Source: Colius striatus
Lineage: Eukaryota; Chordata; Aves; Coliiformes; Coliidae
Direction: 5' to 3'
Length of the DNA: 64,000 bases
NCBI RefSeq assembly: GCF_028858725.1
Contig: NC_084762.1
Span: forward strand, 6,891,374 to 6,955,373
The translations under genes were made by a program, and so were the position numbers. Positions 50,373 to 63,500 of this stretch are shown here, one piece after another (within the stretch, counting starts at the first letter, position 1; the number at the start of each line of letters is the position of its first letter). The notes beneath the pieces are model-generated. The model did no database searches and was not told the origin of the DNA. It saw only the letters and a list, made by a program, of their open reading frames with translations.

Positions 50373-52087
50373 TACTGCTGTGATGGAGAATAAAATAATA
50401 TTCAAGTTTACATCTGTCAATCAAATGGATTGAGATTCTGAGTCTCAGAAAAAACACCACCCAGTATATTAAGTCACACACTTTCAAGTAGATATTTATC
50501 TACTCTATTACAAAGGAAGAATCACATCTGTATTAAATGTCAAAACAACATAATGCATAGTCTGCCCTGCTTTTTCATTTCTAGACCTCAATCCATGCCA
50601 ATAGGAACTGACTCTCCACAGGTAGAATTTAACTCTGAAGTTTGGTCAGCACGAGCCATCTGTTTCCCTAGGCCACCAATCTACTGAAATGACAACTTCT
50701 ATATGGAGGCCAAAGTGCAGCCACATCTAACAGTTCACCCCGGCACTGTACATTGTCACAGTGTCTAAATTATAAATACTCTGCAACTTCAGTGGTCTCC
50801 TGGGCCAGTAAAACTATACACTTGCATGGAGTCTGCAGAAGGACTGAGACCAGAAGCTCCAGAAAATCTCCACAATAGAGGTAACACTTCTGTAGGAAAA
50901 TCAAGTAACCTGAAGCATTGCAAACAAAAGTGAAGTGCAGGTGTAAAGCTGGACCTCCCTCTAAGCATGTTCATAACAGAGGACTCGGGGAGTTCATTAC
51001 CTTGTACCATGAAAAGGGTCCCTACCCTGTGATGTCATGGCTGACAAGGTAGGAAAAACATGAAGCAAACACCAATCAAATGATTTATTAGAGGAAATAC
51101 ACTGATTATGATGATACACTTTACAACTACACAGCTTGTAAAGATTTATTGAGAGGATGTTATGTGAAGTTAACAAGCAGCACAGTATTAGACCTTGATA
51201 GAACAGTCTGATAAACATTGTCTGAGCCTTAAGTCACAGCATTGCTACACAGTCTCTGAACACCCCAGTTATTTAACAAGATTAATAATTCCTTCTAGCA
51301 TTTTTTTATAAGTCAGAATGAGAAAGAATTAGACAGAGAGAGAAAGGAAGGAAGTTTTGCTCAAAATATCTCTATTTAAGAGCATCGGTGATATTTCCCG
51401 CAATAAGAACTAATATTTTGGTAGCTATATTAGACTTCTTCAATCTAATTTTCTGTTGGTATAAACCAATAACAAGCAAAGATCAATAGCAAAACACTTT
51501 CATTTTATTCTAATTGTACTGAGGCAATTAGTATGCTCCGGTCTGCATGAGATTTGCTGGATGCCTAATAATAAACTCATAGAAATAACTGACTGAGAAA
51601 ACACAGATGTACTACAGCAGCTCAAGGTACCATTCATAAACTAACATCATGAGAGTACAAAGGAAACAAATAATAAATGGAAAAAAACCCAACCGTGTTG
51701 CCAAGTTATTCTTCAACTATACACAGAATCTGGCTTCAGAAACAAAGAAACACCTATTTCTTTGACCTTGCATTATTAACAATATTGGATAAGTGAGAAA
51801 TTCAAATCAGATGGATTTTTTCCCTTATATTCTTATCATGAGCTTTGAGTGTTCGCTATCCTCAGATGATGCATGAAATTCAAATCAACACTTCCCCAAG
51901 AGAAGCATTCATTTATGTATTTACTGTATTCCTTTACTGCATGTGCTATGACTTGTCTCACCACTATCACACTGTTATCTGCTGGGTGTTTCCTACTTCT
52001 TGCTTTAAAAACAAACAAAATGCTTCATGGTTTTGGCCAACAATGACAACAGAAAGGAATCTCTTGCAAAATGGTTGTTTCAAACAC

Positions 52088-52165
52088 ATAGAAACATAGA
52101 ATGTTAGGGGTTGGAAGGGACCTTTAGAGATCATCTAGTCCAACCTCCCTGCAGAAGCAGGTCAA
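52088..52165 (-). mobile_element. CR1 LINE extreme 3' end
   Basis: A reverse tail of about 75 bp: ACATAGAATGTTAGGGGTTG, GAAGGGACCTTTAGAGATCA, TCTAGTCCAACCTCCCTGCA and GAAGCAGGTCA. It is of the young TAGATGATCTCTAAAGG type. Confidence 0.93.
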
Positions 52166-52581
52166 AATTTCCCACTGCAAATCACAAAAAACTTCTCAGA
52201 AACTCTGGTCTCCTGTTTTAAATGTCATGCTACTAATATTCAAAGGACCCAAGCTTGCAGGTGCTAAGTTCTGTGGCTACACAATGGAGCTGGGTAGAGT
52301 TAGAATATTTGGTATATTTCTGTATTAATATCAGTTGTACTTAGTTGCATGTTCTTTTGTCCAAGGAACTAGGCTGGAGATCCTAAAAAGATCATTTCCA
52401 TACTCAGTTAAGCTAAAATGCAGTCTGAGGTTTATGTTTCGGGCAGTACCACAGACATAGCTAGCACATCTTTATGAAGAGGATCAAAATCAGCAATACC
52501 ATTTCGCTGGTAAGAACTATATCCTTCAGATATAAAGCATTTCTCTTGAACTCTAGCGTGAAATAACTTACACAGCCTTAT

Positions 52582-52634
52582 TTTGGACTAGAAGATCTCT
52601 AAAGGTCCCTTCCAACCCCTACCATTCCATGATT
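52582..52634 (+). mobile_element. CR1 LINE extreme 3' end
   Basis: A tail of about 50 bp: TTGGACTAGAAGATCTCTAA, AGGTCCCTTCCAACCCCTAC, CATTCCATGATTT. It lies 0.42 kb from the oppositely oriented copy at 52.1 kb. Confidence 0.92.
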
Positions 52635-54578
52635 TATACGCAATTGGTTCTGTACTGTCTTTAGTCATACTGTCTTAGGAACATGACACAAATTAAGACT
52701 ATCCTATGGGTGTCTGGTAGGCATCAAAAGAGCTCACACTAAGTCACCTTGGGTTTCCTGTGGAACATTTTAGGATAGCACAGGGCAATTCACTGACACA
52801 TAGGGAACAATCTAATGGCAAGCTAAAGCTGCAAAAACTTAGCTGCACACAAATGCAGCTGGAACAGTTTCGTCCATTGATTTTCACCCTTCTTTGTTCT
52901 CTTTGTGGATTTTTCACTGGATTCTTCTTGGTTTATGCTAGATTTCCAACTTTTAAATGGAAAAACCAATGGGAATGCTGGCCTAGCTCCCAGCTCAAGC
53001 ACCTCTACCATCCATCTAGAAAGATCTTTTACAGAAACCCCAACCTTCCTTCCTGGGTGACCTGAGCTCTCACACTCAGTATGGGCACACATAGTAATGA
53101 GGCTTCACCTCTCTACTTAATTGATTACAAAGGCAAAATACTTCACTCCTATGGAAGACACACCAGCCTATTAGGAAGCTCATTTTCATCCATTAATTAT
53201 TCCCTAGCAGGGAAAAAGACAGAAAGCTGGCCAGAAATGCAAATTGAGTTGAGGTTGAGTGCGTCTATATCGATGTTCTATGTTAAAGCCACTGGCTTTC
53301 CCCCCATTTTTACCAGATTACACAGTCTCAGAAAAGATCCTTAAAAAATTAATATTATCAGTTATTTTTGATGATCTATAGAACCAGAATCAGTCCAGAA
53401 TATATATAATCACACATCTACACTAATGAAGAAATTCAACGGTTCAGAGAACGGCCTGGATAATCAGTCAATGATTCACACTTTAATTTCATTCTTAATG
53501 AGAGAAATCTTTCTACAGATGAACTTCCTTCACAATAAATTGAATCTCTACTACCAGACTCTTAAGCTACTGGCTTTTGTGGGTCTAGATTAGCTGCCAG
53601 GACCATATCTCTGTAATTGCATTCTGGGACATCTACTGGGATTGCAGCGTTGCAACATCAGTCATCATCTTTCCCAAGTACCTACCAAAAATAGCAACAA
53701 AAGCAGAGAATAAGCACAGACGATCATCTCTGCGTTTGTTAAACCCTTTCAAGTGCTTTAAATTCTAGTGGTGCTTTATGCAAAGCACAACCTACATTTC
53801 CAGTATTTTGTAAGCTGTGATGGTTGCTTTGAGGATATACTTAATCTGATGAAAATGGGTTTGACAGATGTTGTTTTGAAGACGCAGCACTCCTTTGTCT
53901 AGGCATCAGTAAACAAGGAAGCAAAAGAAAAAGTTACTTTCTGACAAAATCTTGGTTTTTTAATACATATATATGCTTCACAGCTATCTAATGGACACAT
54001 TTAAAGTTAAATAATAGCCACAGCCAAGGAATGTAAGGAATACAGAGGTGTGTTTGCCAAGACTGCTTAGTGTATGTCAATACCTTCAGAGAAGATCCTT
54101 ATTTTATTCTAACATATGGAGGAAAACAATACATCTGTTAAGATGTGAGTGTTCAAAGAATCTACCCTGGTTTTACATGTGCAATGCTGCTAAGAATTGC
54201 ACCTGTTTAGCATCAGACTCTGCTGAATTAATTTGTCCTGATTGTATTCCAATAAAATAGAGATTTCTATTATTACATAATATTTATCTTAAATAAAATC
54301 CCCAAAGAAGATGCAATACTTGAAAAGATCATTAACTACATGAAATGAGGCATTAATAATACTAAAATCTTAGGCCTTCACCTTAGAGGGATTAGTAGAA
54401 CTCGAGCCTGATGTACTATAAAGATGAACACAGAGACATTGGAACTACTGCGAAATCTCCTACAGGCCAAAGAACGTACATAGGGCAGATGAGTTTTTTT
54501 CCCAGCTCCATTTAAAACAGAGAAAGCGAATAAATTAGGTTTCAAAGTTAACAAGGGAATTTTATAGTTATTAACAGT

Positions 54579-54655
54579 ATCTATATATATGCAGTGTATG
54601 TGCATACACACAGTACAGATGCACACTATGCATGTGTACATATATATGTAGATCA
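54579..54655. repeat. Degenerate TA/CA/TG alternating purine-pyrimidine tract
   Basis: The tract starts CTATATATATGCAGTGTATG, passes through CATACACACAG, and ends TGTGTACATATATATGTAG. Alternation is nearly continuous and the ends are partly inverted copies of each other. It is an eroded compound microsatellite. Confidence 0.75.
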
Positions 54656-54948
54656 CACACTTTCACAGCTGTTTAAGGGTGATCCCAAATGCAGGTAACA
54701 GCACAACATATTTCCACAGCCACATGAGAAATTCACTCCTGCAGTCACTCTCCTGTTTGCAGCATTTGAGTTGCCTGATGGGACAGATCTGAATCTCATG
54801 CTGGTTTCCAGTGGCATGATCCAATGAAGGAAGGACTATCAGCACTGCTTACAGTGTGATCCAAAACAAAAGCCTACATTTAGAACTGACAAACCAGGGA
54901 ACAGAATACTACATATGCATCATTTACTGGAAGATGTCCCTACCCATA

Positions 54949-55016
54949 GCAGTGGGGTTGGAACCAGATGATCTTTCAGGTCCCTTCCAACTTAAATCAT
55001 TCTATGACTCTATGAC
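54949..55016 (+). mobile_element. CR1 LINE extreme 3' end
   Basis: A short copy: AGTGGGGTTGGAACCAGATG, ATCTTTCAGGTCCCTTCCAA, CTTAAATCATTCTATGACTC, TATGA. This is a third tail subfamily in the window. Confidence 0.92.
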
Positions 55017-56325
55017 CATTCCTTTCCATGTCAGCTATATAAGTTCCTGAAATGGGAAACGGGTCGTACTGCAGCCAGTTAGTATGGAAGGCTAGTGTAC
55101 TATGTTCAGTGGTGATCAGAAAAATCAAAATAACATGCTAAGACAATTAAAAACCGAGGAAAAGCAATGGTAAAAACAGTACTTCACAGTCTACCTCATT
55201 GAAAATACTGTATTCGGTCCAGGAACATCATAAGCAAAGCATTAGTACAGAAATGAAGATGGAAAAAATGGCTGAGACAGCATGGAAAACCTTCTATATG
55301 AGGAAAGAGCTAAAAACTATTTGTATACAGTATACAAAAGAGTGGAGAATATTGCTCCTATTTATCTTCTTTATAGTATAAGAAAGTGACAAAGTGGAAG
55401 AGATACATTTAAAACTAATACTAGCAGATACCTTTGGAGTACCATAGAATTAAATGCAGAACCTTCCTGAAAATGAGGCAACATCAAGAGTTTAATGAGA
55501 TTCAAACCCAGAATTTGACATTTATATGATGCAAACCCACTCACGGCAGTTTGGACAATAAAAGTTACATGAATGCTGATGCTCCGGGGCTCAATTTATC
55601 CTTAAACTGATCAGGACTACAAAGAAATCTCTTCTGTATGGAGATGAAACTTTGATATGTCAGTACCCTTCCTGCCTTTAATTAAATATCATAAGAGATT
55701 GTTTTCCTGATACATCTGATTTATCCAAAATTCATCTATGTACTGTATCAGGGTATAAGTACAGTCTCAAGATTCCCATTATGCCAACATTATAACAGGT
55801 TAGCCTGCTTTAAAAAGGACAGAACTCCACAGATGCAAGGCTTTTGTCAGCCTAGAAGGGGTTTTTTTTGTCAAAATAGGTATAAGAAGCTGAATACATT
55901 AAAATTACACTAAACTAATCTAAATGGGAATGACTCACGTTTGTTCATACTGTTCATTTGATCACCTTTTGCTGTGTAAGCGGGCCTGGCAAACAGACAG
56001 ATGAAACACATAACAGCATGACATGATATGTCAAAGACTTAGGAACTACAAGTCATGTCATAATCTTTAACTACCACAGAGAAATGGTAGACTTCGTAAT
56101 TTGGTGTTTCCTTCCTTTAATCAGACTATCCAGTGGCACGTACTGCTACTCACAGCTGGCCTATAGCTATGGAAAGCAAAGGAGAAACTCCTGCGACAGG
56201 CTGCAGACCAAAGAGGCAGCAATGCAGAACCTAGTGCTGTCCCGACTCCCTGAACCATCAGGCAAAGGCAGTAAGACAGCACACACCTCACCCCACCAGC
56301 AACCCATGTGTGGGTGTGTAGATTT

Positions 56326-57170
56326 GCTTAAGGGCAGGAGAGCTCTTCAGAGTGCCCTGGCCAGGCTGGAGCAATGGGCTGAGGCCAATCATATGAGGTT
56401 TAACAAGGCCAAGTACCAGGTCCTGCACTTGGGCCACACCAACCCCAGGCAACACTACAGGCTTGGGGATGTGTGATTGGAGACTTGTCTTGTGGGAAAG
56501 GACCTGGGAGTGTAGATCAACAGATGCCTAACACTAGCCAGCAGTGTGCCCCGGTGGCCAAGAAGGCCAGTGACACCCTGGCTTGTATTAGAAAGAGTGG
56601 GACCAGCAAGACCACGGAAGTGATCGTCCCTTTGTACTCAGCACTGGTGAGGCTGCACCTTGAGTACTGTGTTCACTGTTGGGCTCCTCACTACAAGAAA
56701 GACACTGAGGAGCTGGAGCATGGCCAGAGATGGGCAATGAAGTTGGTGAAGGGTCTTGGAGCACATATCTGATGAGAAGCAGCAGAGGAAATCTGGAATA
56801 TTTAGTCTTGAGGAGGTTAAAGGAACACATGATCACTCTATAACTCCCTGAAAGGAGGTTGCAGCGAGGTGAGAGGCGGTCTCTTCTCCCCAGTAATAAA
56901 TGGCAGGACAAAGGGGAAACAGCCTTAAATTGCACCAGGGGAGGTTTAGATTAGAGATTAGGAAGAACTTTTTCTTTGAGGGGGTTGTTAGACATGGGAA
57001 CAGGCTGCCCAGGGAGATGGTGGAGTCCCCATCCCCGGAGATATTGAAAAGACGAGCTAGCTGAGTTGCTGAGGGACAAGGCTGGGTGGTGGACTTGGCA
57101 GTGTGAGGTGAGGGGCTGGACTCAATAATCTTAAAGGCCTTTTCCAAAAGAAAAGAGTCTACAACTCTAT
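56326..57170 (+). mobile_element. CR1 LINE 3' part (about 840 bp, longest copy)
   Basis: The copy begins in the end of ORF2: GGCCAGGCTGGAGCAATGGG, then TTTAACAAGGCCAAGTACCA, the GTCCTGCACTTGGGCCACAC segment, GTGACACCCTGGCTTGTATT and GAGTACTGTGTTCACTGTTG. It then passes into the 3'UTR (GGAGGTTTAGATTAGAGATT, CCAGGGAGATGGTGGAGTCC) and ends near ACAACTCTATATCACT. Frame breaks split it into two short open frames, so only the decayed end of the reverse-transcriptase ORF remains. Confidence 0.92.
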
Positions 57171-60100
57171 ATCACTTGAAAAATAAGCAGAACCTTCTAC
57201 TGAGCAGCTTGCCCTTTGTTTCCTCATCCATTTCCAAATAAACATTTCCTTCACTCTCATTAACAAATTTCTTAGGCAAGTAAAATTAAAAACGTAAATG
57301 AAACATCATGATCTAAGAGTTACCCATGAATCCCCCAACTGTTCCCTATTTGGAGCAAGTTTTGCTATTTTCTACCTTGCCCTGGTGTGTTATTCACTCA
57401 GTGAACTGAAAAGTCTCCAAATACTCCGAGCAGAATTTCATCGTCAGTCAAAAAAACTCCAGACTCTAACCCTGCCCTTATCTTTCCGGAATTAAATGCA
57501 TTTTGGTCAGTTGTTTAAATCATTCCACTTAATCTTCAAGGTTGCTTGGGAATTCATATTTTCTGGTTGCAAAACATGAAAGCTAACTAGTCTCAGTTTC
57601 AGTCTAATGCCTCTTTCAAGACGTCCAGATATGTTTTTACTGGGGTGCTTATTTGAACTTACATAGTTGCCTTTGATTTTGGCATTGTCTGCAGAAACAA
57701 ATTCCAAGATGGTTAAAGACATACCGAGATGATTAAAACCACATTTCTCAGGAACAGAGTAAAACTAACAAGCACACTGCTCATCAGCTTGCCTGATATT
57801 ATAACCCACTGGTTATAATACATTTAGGTTATTAATTTTCTGGACAGAAAAGTAATAATTAGTCTGACTGACTACCAGAGGGAAATACTCTAGCTGATTG
57901 CATGGGGACACACAGTATCTGATATTCTGTGATAATTTATCCTGTTGAGGTTATTTATTCATCTGCCATAGCTTTGAAACCTTTAAGATCACCCACAGGA
58001 TGGCACTGTTGAACCTCTGAGTAACCTGCACAGTACGCAGGGAACAACCTGAAAGAAATCCAGGTGCTGTAGCATACACTAAAAAGAAGTAAAAAGCAAT
58101 ACTTCCCCTTGAGGATAAATCCTGATAAAACACAGTATGTATATATACACACACAAATTCATACACATACCTACAGACAGTATTTTTGGTAAACAATTTG
58201 CTTGTCTCCCCATGTGCCAATATAGCCCATGAGATATCTTCCATGATATTGTTCCTCTTCCTATGCAGGCAAAATTAATGCAAGTTTGGATGAAAATTTT
58301 AATGACTATTTGTTTTGCTGTTCACATACAAGCAAATTGGGTGTCCTGATCTTTTAATGAGGCAGTAAATCACTGGTCATTGTATTTAATAGCAACTGAT
58401 TGACATTCACCGTTCTTACATTCACTGTGAACATACTGCAGCACGTGGCCTGATTAATCCCATCACACTCTCATTCATCTTTGGTTTCAGTGCATGTGTT
58501 AGCCATAAAAGAAAATTATTTAAGAAAGATATCCACCATCTCTTTTCTATATTTTTGTACATGACATTGCTATCAGAGGGTAAATTTCTCTTTCATGCCT
58601 TCTTCACATCACAAAATGAAGATTTGAGTAATTCACCTTTTCTATAGACTCAGAGGATTTAGAAAGAGTCCATCATTCTCCATCAGCCTGTTCATTTATT
58701 AAGGTTCATCGCTATTATCTCAATATCTACATTAGCTCTTAGTGAACATCAATGAAAAACTTCTCACAGGCAGTGACTGCAGCATTAGCTCATTGTAGTC
58801 ACTTAACTGTGGCAAAAGAGAGAGCTGTGAAAACTGACTTAAGGTGACAACTCAAAGAAAATTCTCAAAACGAGGAATAAAGCAGGGTAGACTTTAAGCA
58901 TTAGCAAAACAGCCAGCAATGCCCATGGTGAAAAGGGGAAAGAAGATCAAGTCTTCCATGTATTGGTCAAATGCCGAAGTGCATCCCTGTGTTCGTTCTC
59001 CTGACAGTATACTGAGAATAACATCACTGTGCGCCTGCACTCAGCTAAACCCTGGAACCTAGAACTCCTCTTTCTTCAGACATAGAAAACAAGGAAGACA
59101 TTCTTTAAGTATGTCATTTTATATTTAGAGCTCATAAAAGAGCAAAAGAAGTAAAAGAACCATTTTCAACTTAACTGCTTACACTAAGAAATCCCCTCAC
59201 CTGTAATAAACTTGGCCCAGCTAGGTTTTTAATGTGACAAAAGACAAGGAACAAAGTTCTCTGAAAGGGACTCAGACAGGAGTGCATCTTTGCTTAAATG
59301 AACTTGGGGAAATTTAATTCCTCCACAGAGGAACTGACCTCTGTTGACCTGAGAGGAAGCAACCACTTCATCCCTCTCCTACCATTACTACACCTGCTGC
59401 TGAGCTGTAGTGGTCAGAAAGGCCACATCTTCCTTTTCCATCTAGAAACATTCAGTCACTTGAACACAATCAAAACAGGTTGTTTCTTAAGGGTTTAATC
59501 TAGAAGAAAAACGTCAGATATTACTACAACATCCTGCAAAACTTCCATCAACAATGGGACTGGAACTTGGTTCCAAGAAAATACACAGAAAGTTACCTCC
59601 AAGAAATCAATAGCCATGGGATTCAAAGCATTACAATCTAATTTCAAGAGCAGTTCTTAGATGGTAAGTTTTCACACAATGTGAAATAAATATCTAAGCT
59701 TTTTACAGTGATAATAAAAGCCATGGCAATGCAAATGGATCAATGTGCTGTTAAATCTGAATATAGTTCTATAGTAGTACCCATTCATTTCAGAGGGATG
59801 TAGAAACCTTAAAGCAACTACAAACTCCTGAATGTTGGTAACAATAGTGATTTTTCTGTTAATCTAAAAAAGGACTGCTAATTTCCCAATTCAGTCTGTT
59901 AGGTCTGTCACATCCAGGTGCTCCATTTGTTTGAATGGCTCTTAATTGCTTTAATAATAGCTAAAGCAGTTAATTTCTTTAAAGTACTATATCACCTGCA
60001 AGAAGGCATCTAACCACTTGGCAATGTTACCTTCTACCATACAGAACAGGGTTAGATTACACTTTTTCTGTTTGTGATGCAAACAAGAAGCTTTGCTTCT

Positions 60101-60357
60101 TTGCTTTGCTTCTACAGGACAAATAGATCAGTCTCTCTGAGGAATGAAAATGCAATAAGCATGCACAGCCTCAGCCAAGTTCCATTTATTAAACAGCAGC
60201 AGTACTCTTCGTACTCTATACCAGTAGTTTGGACTAGAATCTTACACTGGCCATTTCCATACAGAGCACAACAGAAACAAAAAAAAAGGATACTACAAAT
60301 GGCTTATTTGACTTTATCCACTACCTGGTGGCATGGTGCCGATTAGAGTGCTGTCTA

Positions 60358-60592
60358 ATCACAGAATCTTAAGGCTTGGAGGGGACCTTGAAAGATCATT
60401 CAATCCAATTCACCTGCCAGAGCAGGGGCACCTAGAGTAGGTCACACAGGAACTTGTCCAGGTAGAGCTTGAATGTCTCCAGAGAAGGAGACTCCACAAC
60501 CCATCTGGGCAGCCTGTTCCTCATAGTGAGGAAGTTTTTCCTTATGTTTCTTTGGAACCTTTTATGTTCCAGCTTGTACCCATTGTTCCTTC
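60358..60592 (-). mobile_element. CR1 LINE 3' fragment
   Basis: A reverse-orientation copy: ATCACAGAATCTTAAGGCTT, TAGGTCACACAGGAACTTGT, GAGACTCCACAACCCATCTG, GGCAGCCTGTTCCTCATAGT and AAGTTTTTCCTTATGTTTCT. It resembles the reverse complement of the copy at 23.6-24.1 kb. Confidence 0.92.
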
Positions 60593-63500
60593 TGTACTTG
60601 TAGCTGAAGGGTGTACTCAGCAAGGATACCGTTTTTCCAATGCAATTGCCTAGTGATAGCTCCTCTGGCCAGTTGCTCTGGATGTTATAACAACTGACAG
60701 CATAATAAGTCATTAGCTTACTCAGATTTGAAATTGGGGACAATGAGCATAAGTAAAAGGTACTTATTTCAAAGGTAAGTGTACCTATGTAAGTATTCAT
60801 TTAGGTTAGATTAGCATAAATACTTCTTCTCCTAAAGATTCCTTAGTTCCTCTGTATGGTTCAAAAAACCATTTGTTATCCCCATGTGTACTTGGACACA
60901 TAAACATTTTAATGAATAGCTTTCTATTTGCTAATGAACCAGGATGCACCTTTTGTAGACGCCTATTAACATGCAAATGCAGAGATCTCTCCTGATTCAG
61001 AAGGTAATTTTTACTCTATGAAGTTCAACAGAGTGGAGTCTCAATATGTAATGTGAAAATTAATGATGCAGCAATCAGACGTTCAAACAATTAAAAAGCG
61101 GAAACGGTAGTTGTCACAATAAGTGCACCTTCTATCATACACACAACCAGCTATGCATGTTTGTAAACATCATACTGTATGGCTTTTCATAACATGGTAT
61201 GACTTACTGAGAGCTTAATCTTTTCAAACGTTCATGTTGAAGAAATACGTTGTAAATATGAGCTATTGCCACAACAACATATTTCCCATTATTTCTCTCC
61301 TAGTTCCATTCGATTATCCTTCCCACCATTAAAACTCCCCAACTTGCTGAGACATCCAGCTGAACATCTGTGCAATGCTGACTATTTTAAGAATTCAATA
61401 TAAAACACGTGCCCATTTAGTTTTCGTTAAAAGAAGCAAGTGGTTAGAGGGAGCTCAAGATCTGCAGGAGCAGAAAGCAGAGGAAATTTTTTAATGGTAC
61501 TTTTTGTCAGGTACAAATCGAGCAGTGAAGATGGACTACAATTCAGGCTGTTCCCAGACACATAAAGCTATGGTCTGTTAAATATCTGGTCTCTGACAAG
61601 GACTGAAAATCCCCCATCACATGGATTACTACAGGTTTTTAGTGACAAACAGATAGTTATTCATAAAAGCAAGAAGCCAAATTAATGCCTCATATATTTA
61701 CTACTTATATTGTATTCACTTATGATCCTCCTTTCTTCTTATTTCCAGAGATCACATGAGTATGAACACACTTCTGACTAGCAAACATGTTTGCACTCTT
61801 CATTTCAAATCTTACCCACTCAGTCTCAGTTTACCACCACAAAAAGGCAGAAAGAGCAGGTGTAAAGAGACTGTCCTTAATTTACCACAAGATCAAACCA
61901 TTTTCTAATTTTCACCCTGTATATTTATGGAAAACCTTTGTATTAACCAATGTGGCATTCCTATTATTAACCTTCATTTTCAAGAGAGAAAAACAGACCT
62001 CTTGTGTATACTTGCTTTGAACACTTGCCTCTATGACATTGAAACTGACAGAAGGGCACTGGGCTCCTGTCATATTTGTTTAAAATCTTTATCCAGAAGT
62101 TGTCCATGGAGACATACCCTGGGCACTTAGATGACAGCAATGCTATTCCTGCAACATAATGGCCAGCTGCAAACTGAAGTTTAATTTCATTTTTGCCTAT
62201 CAGAGGGATCTCTTCTACCTACTTTCAGTTGCAAAGAAGGAGAAATTTCCACAAATTTTACAGCAGCAATCTTCATTCATAACTGTAACACATCAAGAGA
62301 AGCAGAAAGTAAAATAAAAAGGTGCCCAGGAGCTTTAAACCAGAAAAGGAAGCTTTGTTATGAAGCTCTGCTCTGAAGAGAGGTAATGTTTCCTGATGGA
62401 AAGGAGAGGATAATAGAACAATCCATGTCTCAGAAAAAACTCCACAATGCAATCATGCTATTTGATCTGTGAGAGTGAGATGAGAAGGGCTCATTCTTTC
62501 CAAGGACAGATAGTCCAAAAATTTTGTGAGTACTGGGCAGAAGTAAGGTAGGAGAGGAAGCTGTAGAAGCAAGGTAAGGGAAAGGATGGGGAAAGGGGAG
62601 GAAACAAAAGAAGGAGAAAAATGAGATCCTCTCTTTTGCATCACTGATGAAAAAGTATCAGGAAAAATATCCTAAACCACAGTGGAAGTATTAACTCCCT
62701 GTGACAGGCCTAGATGACAGGGCAGAAGTGACACCCAGGGACACGCTTCAGTTACAAGAACTAGGTAGCTTGTTTTCTAGACAACAGTAGTACTAGAAAA
62801 AGCACTTGAAAAGACAATGCAAAAACGCCTTTAACGTAGACACCCCAGGGTATCAGTAATAGGCACATTGCCACCGGCTTACTGCCTCATCCAAAGAGCT
62901 CAGTTAAGCGTACAAAGGGAGATAACACTGCTGCACAGTTTCTCTCCTCCTCTTTTTCTGTGTGAGTGGGCTAACTACAGTCACATGTATGCAATTCCCC
63001 AGGCACATCTTATCAATGTCATGTGGAGAAATGATCCAAGTGCTGTGCAGCCTATGCAGAGCACTCCTGGTCTCTTGAAAAAGAGCATCAAAAGACAGAT
63101 TTGCAACTCCTATGAAGAGCATTGATAGGCTATCAGCACTAATGAGCCACCAGGAATCTATGTACGAGTTCTGGTACCTCTGCTATATCCAGAACCTTAG
63201 TTTCCATATAGAGCACTAGAGATCCTCAATCTTTAATGAATCAAAAGATTATGACTTGAGTATTTGAAACAGGAAGCCCACAGCTGTCCACAGCACACAT
63301 AAGACACATGGGGAAATTGCCCACTCTCTGTATCTGCTTTGTGCTGTCATAGTACAACCATGATGTGTGGTAAAAATGATACACCCAGCATTGTGTCAAA
63401 GGGGAAGCCATGATCATCCATGGAAGTAGCACAAGTCATGCTCATTTTAGTCTGCACTCGCTTTGCAGACCTTAAAGTAACAGTAGGGTGTTGACACAGA

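Noticed and set aside
56084..56772. Two adjacent open frames of 130 and 99 codons
   Set aside because: They lie largely inside the + strand CR1 copy and represent its decayed ORF2 end plus 3'UTR, broken by stops. Not a host gene.
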